IMG/VR virus record: IMGVR_UViG_3300044712_000401
Coordinates: 1 to 38,413 of that record
Reading direction: 5' to 3' (one strand)
DNA: 38,413 nucleotides
From: a virus
Shown here: positions 8,386 through 17,736 of the stretch, piece by piece
Position numbering within the stretch: the first letter of the stretch is position 1
Layout: the number at the start of each line of letters is the position of its first letter
Position numbers and translations under genes: made by a program
The notes under the pieces: model-generated
The model's database searches: none
What the model was told of the DNA's origin: nothing
The model's input: the letters and a program-made list of their open reading frames with translations, nothing else

Positions 8386-9932
8386 TAGCTTTGCTCCTGT
8401 TCAACGTCGATCTCAGCACCAATCAAAACAATCTTGACCTTGTCAGTGATTCGCGTGCGATACACACGGTCTCGGCTAATCCCGAGTCGTCGCCACAACG
8501 CTCGACGCTTAAATTGACCGATTTTTCCGATGCTCGCCCAGTGTTCGTTTGACCACGTGTGACCGCCATCGTCGGACCAATCAAGGATGCACTGTGGATC
8601 TGATCCTTGATCGTTTCCATCAAGTCCCACGCCAGTTTCCATATCGAGTTGAATAGACTTATGCCGAAGGCGCTTTAGGCCAGCGGTCACATGAGGAGCC
8701 GTGCGGAGACGCACAATCTCTGTGTCATCGTCGGTGTAGAAATTCTGATTCATTTGATATAGATTGCCGTTTTCAAAGTCACCGACGAGATGAATCCCAC
8801 CAAGAATTGTCGGCGCGAATGAGTAAACGTTGGCACGATGACGTTTGAACTCACCGCTATCAAGACGAGCGCGTTCATGCCAGAGACCTGTTGAAATATC
8901 AAATACCCAGGTGCCCTCATCAAAATTCAACACATAGAAGAAATGTCCGCCCTCTTGATAAGTATAGGCGACTGCATTCTCGGGGTTTGCATACGAGTTA
9001 ATCGCGAATTCAACCGCGTGTGTGCTGACACGCTTTGGTTGATAGCCTTGAGTCATATATACGATGCCGCGGCCCTCTTTATTACGACCTAGCCAAACGA
9101 TTGAGCCAGCGATTGTGGCTGGGCTATATCGAGCAAAGCATCCGATCTCAAGAAAGCCGGATGCCGCACGAATAAACGGTGCATTCATATCTCCGCTTGA
9201 TTGCCAAATCTCTGTCGTGCGTTCACCAAAGAGCCAAAGATCACGATAGTTATCTATTACTGCGAGAAGATTGTCAGGATCGCCCTCAGCTGTAAAAAAC
9301 GAGAGGGGATCAACTGTCGGCGAGTCTAGGTCAGAGACGTAGAACTTTCCTGAATAGAGCTTATTATAGATTCGATAGCCGTCGATCAGTGCGACATGCG
9401 AGCCGCCATACGATCCAACATATGGTTCAAGCGCAAATGCGCCTTTGTACCCGGCGGTCGAGAATGATTGGAACGTCTCTGTGATTGTTCCTGAGTTGTT
9501 GTATCGTCGCCAGAGGTATTCCTGATCGCCCCCGACAAACACGACCATTTCCTCTGTGAAAGGTGATCCGCTCACCATTTCTTGCGCGCCAATAGTCGAC
9601 GTTGCGCGCACAACGGGCGTGTTTACGTTCATTGCTGTCGCATACAGCGTTGAGGACCATGTTCCACTCACCGTGTTGTACGACACTTTATAGAGACGGT
9701 TTTTACTGACAACGAGGATAATCCCAGAAGGTGTTACGTGAACACACCGAATCGGACCCTCGCCAATGCTAATCAAAGTTTTGAGTCCTGGTGTTCCTGA
9801 GAGATGAACGACCTCGCCCTCTTTTCCAGTGCCGGCCTCGTTAATCTCAGGATAAAGATTCACCGACCGCTGACAATCAACGTTTACACTCTGGAGCGTG
9901 TAGCTTGGTCCGATGAATCCTTTGAAGCGCAT
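8385..9932 (-). CDS. Packaged-DNA stabilisation / tail hub protein (P22 gp10-like)
   Basis: A 515-residue protein that starts with the family hallmark GFIGPSYTLQSVNVDCQRSV and NLYPE, followed by LSGTPGL. Beta-propeller-like repeats with Trp/Gly follow. P22 gp10 (472 aa) forms the hub below the portal and gp4 ring, closes the DNA-filled head and carries the spikes. Gene order (gp4-like, then this) matches P22. Confidence 0.88.
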   Translation of the reverse strand: MRFKGFIGPSYTLQSVNVDCQRSVNLYPEINEAGTGKEGEVVHLSGTPGLKTLISIGEGPIRCVHVTPSGIILVVSKNRLYKVSYNTVSGTWSSTLYATAMNVNTPVVRATSTIGAQEMVSGSPFTEEMVVFVGGDQEYLWRRYNNSGTITETFQSFSTAGYKGAFALEPYVGSYGGSHVALIDGYRIYNKLYSGKFYVSDLDSPTVDPLSFFTAEGDPDNLLAVIDNYRDLWLFGERTTEIWQSSGDMNAPFIRAASGFLEIGCFARYSPATIAGSIVWLGRNKEGRGIVYMTQGYQPKRVSTHAVEFAINSYANPENAVAYTYQEGGHFFYVLNFDEGTWVFDISTGLWHERARLDSGEFKRHRANVYSFAPTILGGIHLVGDFENGNLYQMNQNFYTDDDTEIVRLRTAPHVTAGLKRLRHKSIQLDMETGVGLDGNDQGSDPQCILDWSDDGGHTWSNEHWASIGKIGQFKRRALWRRLGISRDRVYRTRITDKVKIVLIGAEIDVEQEQS

Positions 9933-9933
9933 A

Positions 9934-10650
9934 TCAACCGCCCTTCAGGATGTTGTATGATCCGCGTCCAGACGAGCCTTGAAACATTCCTTCAGTCGCA
10001 GCAAATGGTATGTTGCTCGCCAAATTGCGCGCTTTGATCGATGCCAAAGCGTCTTCAGCTCTCTTCATAAGTAAAGGCGACACTTGCGCGCCATACTCGT
10101 CAGCAATCTCAATCGCGAGGTTATAAACGACCGCGTCCTCATATCCATGCGGTAGATCAATCGATGTGTTTACATTTGCAACCGACGCAAAAGGCTTTCG
10201 GCTATAGATAACAATCTGTTTTCCGCCGCTCGGGACCGGGTAAACCTGAAGCGTTGCAAGCGGCCATGATGTTTCGAAGAAACAATCAGTCGGAAGTTCC
10301 GACTGAATACTTTTTAGCGGAATGCCGCGCCACTGATCTGGCTTTAATTGGTTTAAGTGAAGCTCTATCCCGCTCGTACCTAGTACAGCCGCGCCAAGTA
10401 TATCAAGCGGTCGTGCTGTATTGAAGTCACCGCCATAACCAATGGTGTAATCTTGCTTGCCCGCTGTTAACGTAAACGTCTCTTCGGTATCAGTGTACGA
10501 GAGAAGATCGTTAGTGCTCCAAGAGTCGAGCAATCCCTGAAGCGCAGAAAGTCCGTCTTGAAGCTCATCAGCTGATGGCGTTTCTCCAGACGCGATCACA
10601 CCAAGCTTTCTAAGCGATGCTGTAATAATCTGTCTGGCTGTTTTCGCCAT
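9934..10650 (-). CDS. Head-tail adaptor, tail accessory factor (P22 gp4-like)
   Basis: A 238-residue protein. The N-terminus (TARQIITASLRKLGVIASGE, ELQDGLSALQGLLDSW) is the family's helical adaptor signature, followed by TDTEETFTLTAGKQDYTIG and a beta domain. In P22, gp4 binds the portal after packaging and forms the first tail ring. It is longer than P22 gp4 (166 aa), as in many relatives. It is adjacent to the gp10-like gene with a one-base gap. Confidence 0.85.
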   Translation of the reverse strand: MAKTARQIITASLRKLGVIASGETPSADELQDGLSALQGLLDSWSTNDLLSYTDTEETFTLTAGKQDYTIGYGGDFNTARPLDILGAAVLGTSGIELHLNQLKPDQWRGIPLKSIQSELPTDCFFETSWPLATLQVYPVPSGGKQIVIYSRKPFASVANVNTSIDLPHGYEDAVVYNLAIEIADEYGAQVSPLLMKRAEDALASIKARNLASNIPFAATEGMFQGSSGRGSYNILKGG

Positions 10651-10653
10651 AGG

Positions 10654-10902
10654 TTAGGCCTTTCTCTGGCGACCACGCTTGGGCTCTGCCTTTTCTTGCT
10701 TTGATTCCCATTTCGCCATGTGCTCGCGATAGGTCTCTGCCGGCTGGCCTTCAGCTGGCTCAGTCTCGACGTCAGCCGCGAACTTTAAAGGTGAATCGAC
10801 CCAGCCATCTCCAAGATGACTGAACTCCTCAGCTGATCGACAGATGAATCCTTCGGGCTTGAGTGTCTTGTGATAGAGCCATTTAGGGAAAATGTGCGAC
10901 AT
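10654..10902 (-). CDS. Small head-region hypothetical protein
   Basis: An 82-residue protein with a conserved-looking start (PKWLYHKTLKPEGFICRSAE) and a highly basic C-terminus (KRGRQRKA). Comparable short proteins occur beside the coat gene in many phages, but I cannot give a function. It is preceded by a strong hairpin at 10921-10946 and followed closely by the gp4-like gene. Confidence 0.6.
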   Translation of the reverse strand: MSHIFPKWLYHKTLKPEGFICRSAEEFSHLGDGWVDSPLKFAADVETEPAEGQPAETYREHMAKWESKQEKAEPKRGRQRKA

Positions 10903-10920
10903 AACAACTCCGATGAGAGA

Positions 10921-10946
10921 AGCCCCGAGGCCGAAACCTCAGGGCT
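10921..10946 (-). other. Strong mRNA hairpin after the head-fibre-like gene
   Basis: On the minus strand, arms AGCCCTGAGG and CCTCGGGGCT (10 bp, one G-T pair) close over a 6-nt loop and are followed by TTCTCTCA rather than a T-run. It is probably an mRNA stability or attenuation element rather than a full terminator. A similar hairpin lies at 11320-11346, on the other side of the gene. Confidence 0.55.
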
Positions 10947-10958
10947 AATACTTAGCGA

Positions 10959-11291
10959 TTAGTTCGCAGCAACAATGCCGCACTCTTCGAGACGCGCCTC
11001 GAGTTCAGCAACGCGAACCTGAAGGTTTTTGATCACATAAAGAACCGTGATCGCCTCTTGTGCCGACGCAAAACCATAAGGGCTTGTGCCAGTGATTGCA
11101 GCGATTGCGTAATCAGGTGTTCCTTCAGCGTCTGCTGGAGTAATGGTCGTAAGCTGCGCAGTCAGTGCCGCGGGCTGATCAACCGGAGCCTTGCCCCAGA
11201 ATCCGACGAGATCCGAAGACGATTGGCCGACTTGAAACCCACCGCCTGACTTCGGTGTGTTGGATTCGAGAGTGTCAGTAGCTGTGTTCAT
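10959..11291 (-). CDS. Head fibre / capsid decoration-like protein
   Basis: A 110-residue protein. The start at 11291 is chosen because AAGGAGATTTCAA precedes the ATG; a longer frame has no such site. The middle holds VGFWGKAPVDQPAA, a motif common in phage head-fibre and decoration proteins. The C-terminus (VIKNLQVRVAELEARLEE) is a short, probably trimeric coiled coil. It lies directly after the coat gene and is bracketed by two similar mRNA hairpins, consistent with separate control of its dose. Confidence 0.65.
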   Translation of the reverse strand: MNTATDTLESNTPKSGGGFQVGQSSSDLVGFWGKAPVDQPAALTAQLTTITPADAEGTPDYAIAAITGTSPYGFASAQEAITVLYVIKNLQVRVAELEARLEECGIVAAN

Positions 11292-11319
11292 TTGAAATCT
11301 CCTTGGTATTTTTGAGAGA

Positions 11320-11346
11320 AGAGCCCCCAAATCACTCGGAGGCTCT
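11320..11346 (-). other. mRNA hairpin between coat and head-fibre-like genes
   Basis: On the minus strand, AGAGCCTCC pairs with GGGGGCTCT (9 bp, one G-T pair) over a 9-nt loop and is followed by TCTCTCAAAAA. There is no U-run, so partial termination or 3'-end protection of coat mRNA is more likely than full termination. Confidence 0.5.
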
Positions 11347-11358
11347 CGTCAGTTTTGG

Positions 11359-12600
11359 TTAAGCGGGCTGACCGACGACTCGGCATGCGTATTCGGGGTA
11401 AATGCACTTCACACCGAAAATGATGTCGAGACGTGTGATCTCGCGATAGTTCACGATGTCGAAGCCGCGAACGAGCGCGACCGAAAGACCAGAGTCGGGG
11501 TCAGATGCACGAGCAGCCATTGCCATGCCTTTCGGGAGCACGATGTCGGCGCAACCGAGAACGAATGCGTCCGGATGGAACAGCATGTTCTGTGGAGCCA
11601 CAACGCCAGCATATGTAGCCGCTGCTCCGAAGAGCGTGATCGCCGCACCATCAACCGGGAGAGCATCGACGTTCTGCATCGGTCCAGTCGAGTACATCGC
11701 CGGGCTGATCGGAAGCGATGCGATCTCGTTCGAAGACGAGTTTGTGTTCGCGGTCACGACGAATTGCTTGAGCTGACCAGTAGATTGCTTGGTCTGCGGG
11801 TTAACCGCATAAACTCCTGCAATCTGAATTACGTCGCCAGCCTTGTAGCAGTTCGTGATCGTACCAGTGATGCCATCAGCATCGATCGTGCTCGCGCCTT
11901 GGCTTGTGATCGTAGTTTTGATAGCAGGAGTTCCAGCGACCGCACCAGCGGTGTGCTTCGGCACGTTCTGGCTCATCTTAAACTTGGCACCTGCGGCCAT
12001 GCCCATAATGCCTTTTTCGTACTGTTGCTTGATCTGCTCAGACGATTGGAAAAGACCTTTGAGGCCTTCAACCATCGACGCCTCAACCATCGGATCAACG
12101 ATCGCGGTCAGGTCATCAACCGGAGCGCCAAGCGATGCCATCACGGCTTTACCTTGCGTAAATCCCTTAAGAGTAGACGGGAGCGCCGTGGCCGAAGGAA
12201 CGCCAACCGACGAATACACCTGCTTATACATCGTCGAAAACGCATGGTAATCGACGGCGTTAGCAAGAGTTGTCACAGCCGGCTTGATGTAGCGTTCTTT
12301 GAAAGAATCAACCGAGAGGGTCAAATCCTTCTGCGAGAAGCCCATGCCGACATGCTTATGCTGATCAAGAGTCAGCGGGATCGACTCGTCTTGCGTGTCT
12401 TGGATAACCAGCGCAGGGCCGTCGTTTGCAACGTATCGCGCGGGTTTTCTGATGTTGATGGTGTCACCTACTTTGCCGCCGGTTTGCGCAAAGCGGTCGT
12501 CGTATTGACGGTTGATAGACTTCGTGAATGTGAGCTGGTTTTTCAGCTCCATCAGCGATTCTTTGACGATAATGCTATCTGTAAGAATTGAGTTACCCAT
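11359..12600 (-). CDS. Major capsid protein (P22 coat gp5-like)
   Basis: A 413-residue protein (P22 coat is 430). The N-terminus (ESLMELKNQLTFTKSINRQY, FAQTGGKVGDTI, IRKP) is diagnostic for the P22 coat family. An inserted beta domain in the middle (residues about 215-330) corresponds to the I-domain of P22 coat. The gene follows the scaffold gene after a 63-nt leader that contains a small GCCTC/GAGGC hairpin and GGGAG as ribosome site. Confidence 0.9.
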   Translation of the reverse strand: MGNSILTDSIIVKESLMELKNQLTFTKSINRQYDDRFAQTGGKVGDTINIRKPARYVANDGPALVIQDTQDESIPLTLDQHKHVGMGFSQKDLTLSVDSFKERYIKPAVTTLANAVDYHAFSTMYKQVYSSVGVPSATALPSTLKGFTQGKAVMASLGAPVDDLTAIVDPMVEASMVEGLKGLFQSSEQIKQQYEKGIMGMAAGAKFKMSQNVPKHTAGAVAGTPAIKTTITSQGASTIDADGITGTITNCYKAGDVIQIAGVYAVNPQTKQSTGQLKQFVVTANTNSSSNEIASLPISPAMYSTGPMQNVDALPVDGAAITLFGAAATYAGVVAPQNMLFHPDAFVLGCADIVLPKGMAMAARASDPDSGLSVALVRGFDIVNYREITRLDIIFGVKCIYPEYACRVVGQPA

Positions 12601-12663
12601 TTACATTAACTCCCGGCCTCTTGTTATGAGGCAAAAGAAATTAGTTTTATGGCCTAGCTCGCA

Positions 12664-13629
12664 CTATGCTTGCTTGGCTCTTATCTGTTCTCTTCGCAGG
12701 CGCTCATATTCGGCTTGAGAAAGGCTTGGGTCATAAATCGACTTCTTACCTTCGCTCTTAGAGCCAACGGGTTTCGGTGGAGGCGGTGCCTTCGTAGTCT
12801 TTGGAGCAGCGGTTTTCCTGGCTTCGATTTTCTGCTCAAGCTTCACGATCTCCTTGAATTGGAGAATTGGCGGAAGCTCCGCGATCTCTTCAGCCAGGTC
12901 GGGATTCTTTCCAAGCTCATAAAGGAGTGCAGGGCCGTGATCGCTAAGCAAGATTGCCTGCTCAACCGACTGATCAACCTCAATACCAGAGAGCGCCTTC
13001 ATGGCCTCGGCATAGTCTTTATGATCCTTAGCGAAATCTTTGGCTCGCTTCTCAAAAGTTTTTGAGGCTTTCTCGGCTTCGCTTTCTGATTTCGAACCGC
13101 CAAGCATCTTTTTAATCTCGTCAAGAGCTGGCCCTAGAGCCTTCTTTGCGCCGTACTCAATAGATGCCCTTTGAAATTCTTCATAGGATTCAAAGTCATT
13201 GGGATTTGGCTCCTTGTCCCCTTCGGGCGCGCTCTTGCGCTCAGCCGCTTCAGGTTTTTGTCCTTTTGCGGCCATCGCTTGTTCTTTCCAGTATTCGAGC
13301 TCCTTGCTCATGTTCTGGTTTTTCTTCACAAGCTTCGAGATGCGCTTTCCGAATCCCTTTTGCTCCTTCTCACGAGGTTCGCCGCTTTCGTCTTTCGCAT
13401 CGTCTTCTGATGCTTCCGACTCCTGCTCTTCACCTTCACCGTTTTCGCCTTGGTCTTCGCTTTCTTCGTTTACAGTATTTTGAGCTTCCGATTTCTCACC
13501 CGATGCTTCTTGAGCGTCGGTTTCACTCTCATTGGTTTGAGGCGCGGGTTTTTCTTGATTTCCGTAAACGTCATCTGCCGAGTAGACCTTGATCGCCTGA
13601 TTCTCGAGTGTTTCTGACATGTCACTCAC
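12664..13629 (-). CDS. Capsid scaffolding protein
   Basis: A 321-residue, very acidic protein (residues 30-90 are Glu/Ser/Asp/Gln rich). Coiled helices follow, with a basic C-terminus (LRREQIRAKQA) of the kind that binds coat subunits in P22. Residues 144-176 (NDFESYEEFQRASIEY and so on to KKML) are a conserved scaffold block, and a copy of it occurs in the exported 156-aa protein at 35899-36369. It is coupled to the portal gene by an ATGA overlap. The order portal, scaffold, coat is as in P22. Confidence 0.85.
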   Translation of the reverse strand: MSDMSETLENQAIKVYSADDVYGNQEKPAPQTNESETDAQEASGEKSEAQNTVNEESEDQGENGEGEEQESEASEDDAKDESGEPREKEQKGFGKRISKLVKKNQNMSKELEYWKEQAMAAKGQKPEAAERKSAPEGDKEPNPNDFESYEEFQRASIEYGAKKALGPALDEIKKMLGGSKSESEAEKASKTFEKRAKDFAKDHKDYAEAMKALSGIEVDQSVEQAILLSDHGPALLYELGKNPDLAEEIAELPPILQFKEIVKLEQKIEARKTAAPKTTKAPPPPKPVGSKSEGKKSIYDPSLSQAEYERLRREQIRAKQA

Positions 13630-15770
13630 TCCATGATTTCACCTGGTGATGGCCCGCCAGTAGGGAAAGACATTGGTTCATATTCCGGTTCTGGCTCCTG
13701 TAGCGCCGTAGCACCCAGAGGAAGGCCTTCACCGTTAAAATTTGGATTGTGTTCGAATGCTTCAGACATCATCGGAGGCTGCATGGCCTGCGCTTGTGCC
13801 TGATCTAAGAAATGAAGCCTCGCTTGAAGATCGTTGATCTGAAGCGCCAGCGTCTGCATCGCTGCATTTACGTCGCCAACGCTTGCCTCGAGTTCCATTT
13901 TCTTGATCTCGAGATCTTTCTCGGCCTTCAGAAGCTCAATGCGTTCTTTGGAATCGATTTCCATCTTCTTTGCGATCAGAGGATTATTAGCATTTTGAAG
14001 CTCGGCCTGGAGCGCTTGAATCATCTGATTCATTTGCGCCATCTGAGCCTGAACTTCTGGAGGAAGCGCTGGCTGACCATTCTCATCTCCAACGATATTC
14101 GGAGGTATAGTCCGGCGAACACGCTCAGAGATTTCTTGAGCATGAGGCCAATCCATCGCCTTAATCATCAGATCACCAGCAACAGCAGAGATTTGAGGAT
14201 TAGCGCGAGCAACTTCAACCATCGATGCCGCGGCCTCTTGGCGCTTGGTGAGGTAAGACGGGCCGCTTTGAATGCGAACGTCATACTTGCCAGCCGATAG
14301 ATCGTAAATAAGACCATCGCCGTTCGGATCTTGAGAGTTAACGATGACGGTCTTCATTTCATCTTCGTTGCCGAGGATTCTGACCGCTCGTTTCGCGTCG
14401 TAAACCTTCGGGATAAGATCGACAAGAATGCGACCGCAATGAGCCAAGCTTGCGTTCAAATTATCTTGGAAGTGATAGTTCGATGTCTGGCCCTGCATCG
14501 TGCGGCGTTGAATCGCGACACCTGATGTCTCGTTCGACTTTGCACCAAGGCCAGCGTCAAAGACGCCAGTCGTGGTCTTGAGGTTATCGCCCATCTGCAT
14601 CGACGCCTGAGTGATCGCAGCAATGTTCGCCTCGGCCATAACCCGCGTCGGAACAAAGCCAGACTTGTCAGTATTAAACGGCAGGTATGGCAGGTTTTCG
14701 TTCGACTGATCCCAAACGGCCTTGAGCCCTTGAATGTTCTCCATCGTGACCAGCCATGGAGCTTTTGGCGCAAGGGCAATGGCCTCGATCTCAGCGCTCG
14801 AGAGTGCGTTAAACGCCATCTGCGGATCACGAGCATCGGCGACCATTCCGCGATGATTGAGCTTTCCATCGAGGAAAAACTCCTCGCCATAAACCGGAAT
14901 GATCGGAATCCAAAGGCCAAGCCAGTCGGTTTGCTCGAGGATCTCCTCACCGTCAGTCTTACACCACTTAATCGATCGGACTTGAACTTGGCGCGTGCGC
15001 CCTTCAACTACAGAAATTCCCTTTGCAAATAGAAGCTCTTTATTGAGCTCATCTTCAAATACCGACTCGCCATTTGAAAGCAGGAGAAGTGTTTTCTGTT
15101 TATAATCGCTGTAGAAATACTCAGCGATGCGAAGGGTCTTCTCATTCAAAACGAATGGATTTCCCTCTGAGCTCCACGCATCAAGGCTTGAGAGTTTCGA
15201 TTTTCCGAAAAGGCGTTTGTATTTCTCTTTCGAGATGTCGTCAGTGACAAATGCCCACTCGGCATCTGATCCGTCTACTTCGGTCGAATGCGGATCAAAG
15301 GAGACAGATAACGGGTTGATAATGCGCTTGATCTTAATCTCTTGATCAAACGACTTATCATCAGCGTACTCTGTCAAAACACGGTAAAAACCTATGCCGC
15401 CGGTCGCAGCATGCTCAAACGCCGTCGAAAAGGCGCTCTTAGAGTTCGAGTTATTCAAGATGTAGCGCGTGATGCCCTGGATGACCTCAGCGGTCTTTGG
15501 ATCACCAACATCGTCTACCGGAACGACCTCAGGCGATGGTGAATTCTGCCTTTGATCATTTGTGATCTGACGAATCGTCGGGTTGATGCGGTTAAATACA
15601 AGACAAGGTCTACCGCGCTCTTTTCGCTTCTTGAGGTCCTGGTCATCCCATTGGTCCCCGTAGCGGAAACTCATGTCGCGCTTGAATGCTTGGCGGAAGT
15701 CGCTTGCCGCGTCTTCTGCCTCTTTGAATCGCTCTTTGATTTCTTCGAGAAGTTCGCGGTCTTTAGCCAT
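13626..15770 (-). CDS. Portal protein (P22 gp1-like)
   Basis: A 714-residue protein (P22 portal is 725). Family features are FRQAFKRDMSFRYGDQWDDQ, RPCLVFNRINPTIRQITND, EWAFVTDDISKEKYKR and SNETSGVAIQRR. A long C-terminal coiled region (residues about 570-660) corresponds to the barrel. It forms the dodecameric DNA gate and motor dock. The first late head gene after terminase, it has copy 2 of the palindrome 24 nt upstream of its ATG and only a weak ribosome site. Confidence 0.92.
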   Translation of the reverse strand: MAKDRELLEEIKERFKEAEDAASDFRQAFKRDMSFRYGDQWDDQDLKKRKERGRPCLVFNRINPTIRQITNDQRQNSPSPEVVPVDDVGDPKTAEVIQGITRYILNNSNSKSAFSTAFEHAATGGIGFYRVLTEYADDKSFDQEIKIKRIINPLSVSFDPHSTEVDGSDAEWAFVTDDISKEKYKRLFGKSKLSSLDAWSSEGNPFVLNEKTLRIAEYFYSDYKQKTLLLLSNGESVFEDELNKELLFAKGISVVEGRTRQVQVRSIKWCKTDGEEILEQTDWLGLWIPIIPVYGEEFFLDGKLNHRGMVADARDPQMAFNALSSAEIEAIALAPKAPWLVTMENIQGLKAVWDQSNENLPYLPFNTDKSGFVPTRVMAEANIAAITQASMQMGDNLKTTTGVFDAGLGAKSNETSGVAIQRRTMQGQTSNYHFQDNLNASLAHCGRILVDLIPKVYDAKRAVRILGNEDEMKTVIVNSQDPNGDGLIYDLSAGKYDVRIQSGPSYLTKRQEAAASMVEVARANPQISAVAGDLMIKAMDWPHAQEISERVRRTIPPNIVGDENGQPALPPEVQAQMAQMNQMIQALQAELQNANNPLIAKKMEIDSKERIELLKAEKDLEIKKMELEASVGDVNAAMQTLALQINDLQARLHFLDQAQAQAMQPPMMSEAFEHNPNFNGEGLPLGATALQEPEPEYEPMSFPTGGPSPGEIME

Positions 15771-15794
15771 TTGCTATAGGCTTTGACCGAAATT

Positions 15795-15814
15795 GGTAAA
15801 CAGCAAAGTTTACC
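15795..15814. promoter_or_regulatory. 20-bp palindrome, copy 2
   Basis: GGTAAACAGCAAAGTTTACC lies in the divergent gap between the portal gene (leftward) and the 15857 gene (rightward), starting 24 nt before the portal ATG. It shares ATT on its left flank and AGC.CA.GG on its right flank with copy 3. Confidence 0.6.
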
Positions 15815-15856
15815 AGCTCATGGGTTCATGCTATTTGTTTTTTCGAGAGGTGAATG

Positions 15857-16222
15857 ATGAAAGCAGGACGTGAGCTAGACGCGCTGGTGGCTGAGAAGGT
15901 GATGGGAGAAAGCTGGTGCCAGCTCATGAAAGATGGCGAAGCCACGAGCGAGACCGGACCTCGCAAATGCCTCTGTGGTGCGATCGGCTACCCATACGAG
16001 CATCATCGGCCCTACTCCACCGACATCGCGGCGGCTTGGGAAGTTGTGGAGAAAATCGGACTATTCACTGATAAACAGCTCGTCCTCGCTCATGACGGTC
16101 AAAACTGGATTATCTGCGAGGAAGTAACACCGGCTGGCTGTCAAATGATTCTTGCGTCAGCCGACACCGCGCCACTCGCGATTTGTCTCGCAGCTCTAAA
16201 TGCTTGCGGGGTTGATATTTAG
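15857..16222 (+). CDS. Phage ABA-sandwich domain protein, opposite strand to the late operon
   Basis: A 121-residue protein. The pattern REIDALVAEKVMG-like start, PYSTDIAAAWEVVEKI, a WIICEE strand and TAPLAICLAALNACGV end is that of the phage ABA sandwich family (as I recall, Pfam Phage_ABA_S, function unknown). The second of two adjacent ATGs is chosen for its better distance from GAGAGG. The gene points against the late operon, and its stop overlaps the terminase stop. A steric or regulatory role on late transcription is possible but unproven. Confidence 0.8.
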   Translation: MKAGRELDALVAEKVMGESWCQLMKDGEATSETGPRKCLCGAIGYPYEHHRPYSTDIAAAWEVVEKIGLFTDKQLVLAHDGQNWIICEEVTPAGCQMILASADTAPLAICLAALNACGVDI

Positions 16223-17736
16223 AATCCTAAGCCAGTTCCGCCGCTTGGGTAGAAGACGCCGATCTTATCTGGAGTCAGCGCTGCGGCTTTCGAGTCTGGA
16301 AACTTAGCACCTAAATCTGGGTCGATGATTCGCGCGCGACAATCCATCATGTCGTCATGAACAGATACCGGGAACGTCTTAAACTCATCATCGATAAACG
16401 CACGAACGTAATCGATTGGCCGACCTTGATAATCTACGAACGAAAGGCGCTCAGGCATATAGAATCGGCCCTGTTCGTAAATAGGAACAAGCTGCCTGAT
16501 ACGATCTTCTTTCGCGATATTTCCACCGAGTTCGATGATCTCAAATCGGTAGTTCTCTTGCTCCATTACGTATTTGAAATGTTCAATATCGGACTGCATT
16601 CCATAGCGCTCATATCCGACCGCTTTCGGTCGATACTTCCGGTGAAGCTCGAAAAGCTTATCGGCCCTTTGCGTGAGGTTGAGTCTGTCGCGAACAGCAT
16701 CGATGAGGTAATAGTTCTGATCCGGCGCAAGCCCAATGACTTCCATGACGGTGAAGTCACTCGTGCGCTTCTTTTGGCTCGCTGGGTCTACGATGATGTA
16801 GAGGTTCCATGTCGAGTAATCGCCGAGAACCTTATAGAATCTAAGCCACTCTTCTTTAAAGTTCATTGCGCTATCAGCTAACGGGTTCTGAAGCATCTGA
16901 CACGAGAACGTATAAGATCCGAAGTCCCTTCTCTTCTCGTCCAGGGTTTTCCTAGGAAGAAACACAGGATTTCCGTCGAGCTTTCCGTTATCGGTCGCAG
17001 CGCGCACGCGAGGAGAAACCGTCCCTCGATCCATGATGGTCTTATACGTGTCGTTTGCGTGATAGCGCGTCCCGATGAATCGCCTGTTTCCGCCTTGTGC
17101 GCCGAGGTTATATGACAGCTCAAGCGCTTCGGTGGTTTTCTTGATCTGGTCGGATGTCGTCACCGATTCACGAGTAACAACATCATCGTAAACCAGCAGA
17201 GCAAAGTGCTTAGATGTCGGCTGGCCATCAACAAGACCCCACGCCTCTATTGTTGATTCCTTCGGGTTCGTCTTTCTCTTTACGATTATGCCGTTGTCAT
17301 CCGACCAGCTGACCGAATCCGACTCTGGTTTATCATACAAGATGTCGCTAAAGAGGCTCTTTAGGAAAGTATTGTCTTCGAATTCGCGCTTGATCTGCTT
17401 GAGAAACGCTTTTGCGATCGGTCGAGTGTGCGAGAATATTCCGATCGTGATTTCAGGATCGCGCAAGATGTCCTGAATGGATTTACCAAACGTGATGATG
17501 GTTGACTTGTAATGCTCACGAGCCCACAGGTCTAGATGGCCATTCGGGTTCGCCTCGACCTCGCGACAGCGATCATAAAGCCAGTCGCGGTTAATATCCT
17601 TTCGCTTACAGGCAATCGTCAGGAGAAAGAACAGGTCATTGCGGCAGAGGTCACGAAGAGACTCGCGGTCGTTTGCCTCGAGAACTTCGAGATAAAGAGC
17701 GTTGGATTGTTCGCGAGTAAGGCCAGCGCAGATCAT
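16219..17736 (-). CDS. Terminase large subunit (packaging ATPase and nuclease)
   Basis: A 505-residue protein (P22 gp2 is 499). The ATPase half has a variant Walker A (AREHYKST, residues about 71-78) and a Walker B (FALLVYDD). The nuclease half starts LYIIVDPASQKKRTSD with an acidic metal site, then YERYGMQSD and HDDMMDC near the end. It is coupled to the preceding small gene by an ATGA overlap. Similarity to the P22-type enzyme predicts headful packaging, consistent with a circularly permuted genome. Confidence 0.92.
   Translation of the reverse strand: MICAGLTREQSNALYLEVLEANDRESLRDLCRNDLFFLLTIACKRKDINRDWLYDRCREVEANPNGHLDLWAREHYKSTIITFGKSIQDILRDPEITIGIFSHTRPIAKAFLKQIKREFEDNTFLKSLFSDILYDKPESDSVSWSDDNGIIVKRKTNPKESTIEAWGLVDGQPTSKHFALLVYDDVVTRESVTTSDQIKKTTEALELSYNLGAQGGNRRFIGTRYHANDTYKTIMDRGTVSPRVRAATDNGKLDGNPVFLPRKTLDEKRRDFGSYTFSCQMLQNPLADSAMNFKEEWLRFYKVLGDYSTWNLYIIVDPASQKKRTSDFTVMEVIGLAPDQNYYLIDAVRDRLNLTQRADKLFELHRKYRPKAVGYERYGMQSDIEHFKYVMEQENYRFEIIELGGNIAKEDRIRQLVPIYEQGRFYMPERLSFVDYQGRPIDYVRAFIDDEFKTFPVSVHDDMMDCRARIIDPDLGAKFPDSKAAALTPDKIGVFYPSGGTGLGF

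Noticed and set aside
11575-12591. Long rightward open frame (338 codons) opposite the coat gene
   Set aside because: Arg/Leu/Cys-rich antisense translation of a clear P22-like coat gene, without ribosome site; a codon-bias shadow.
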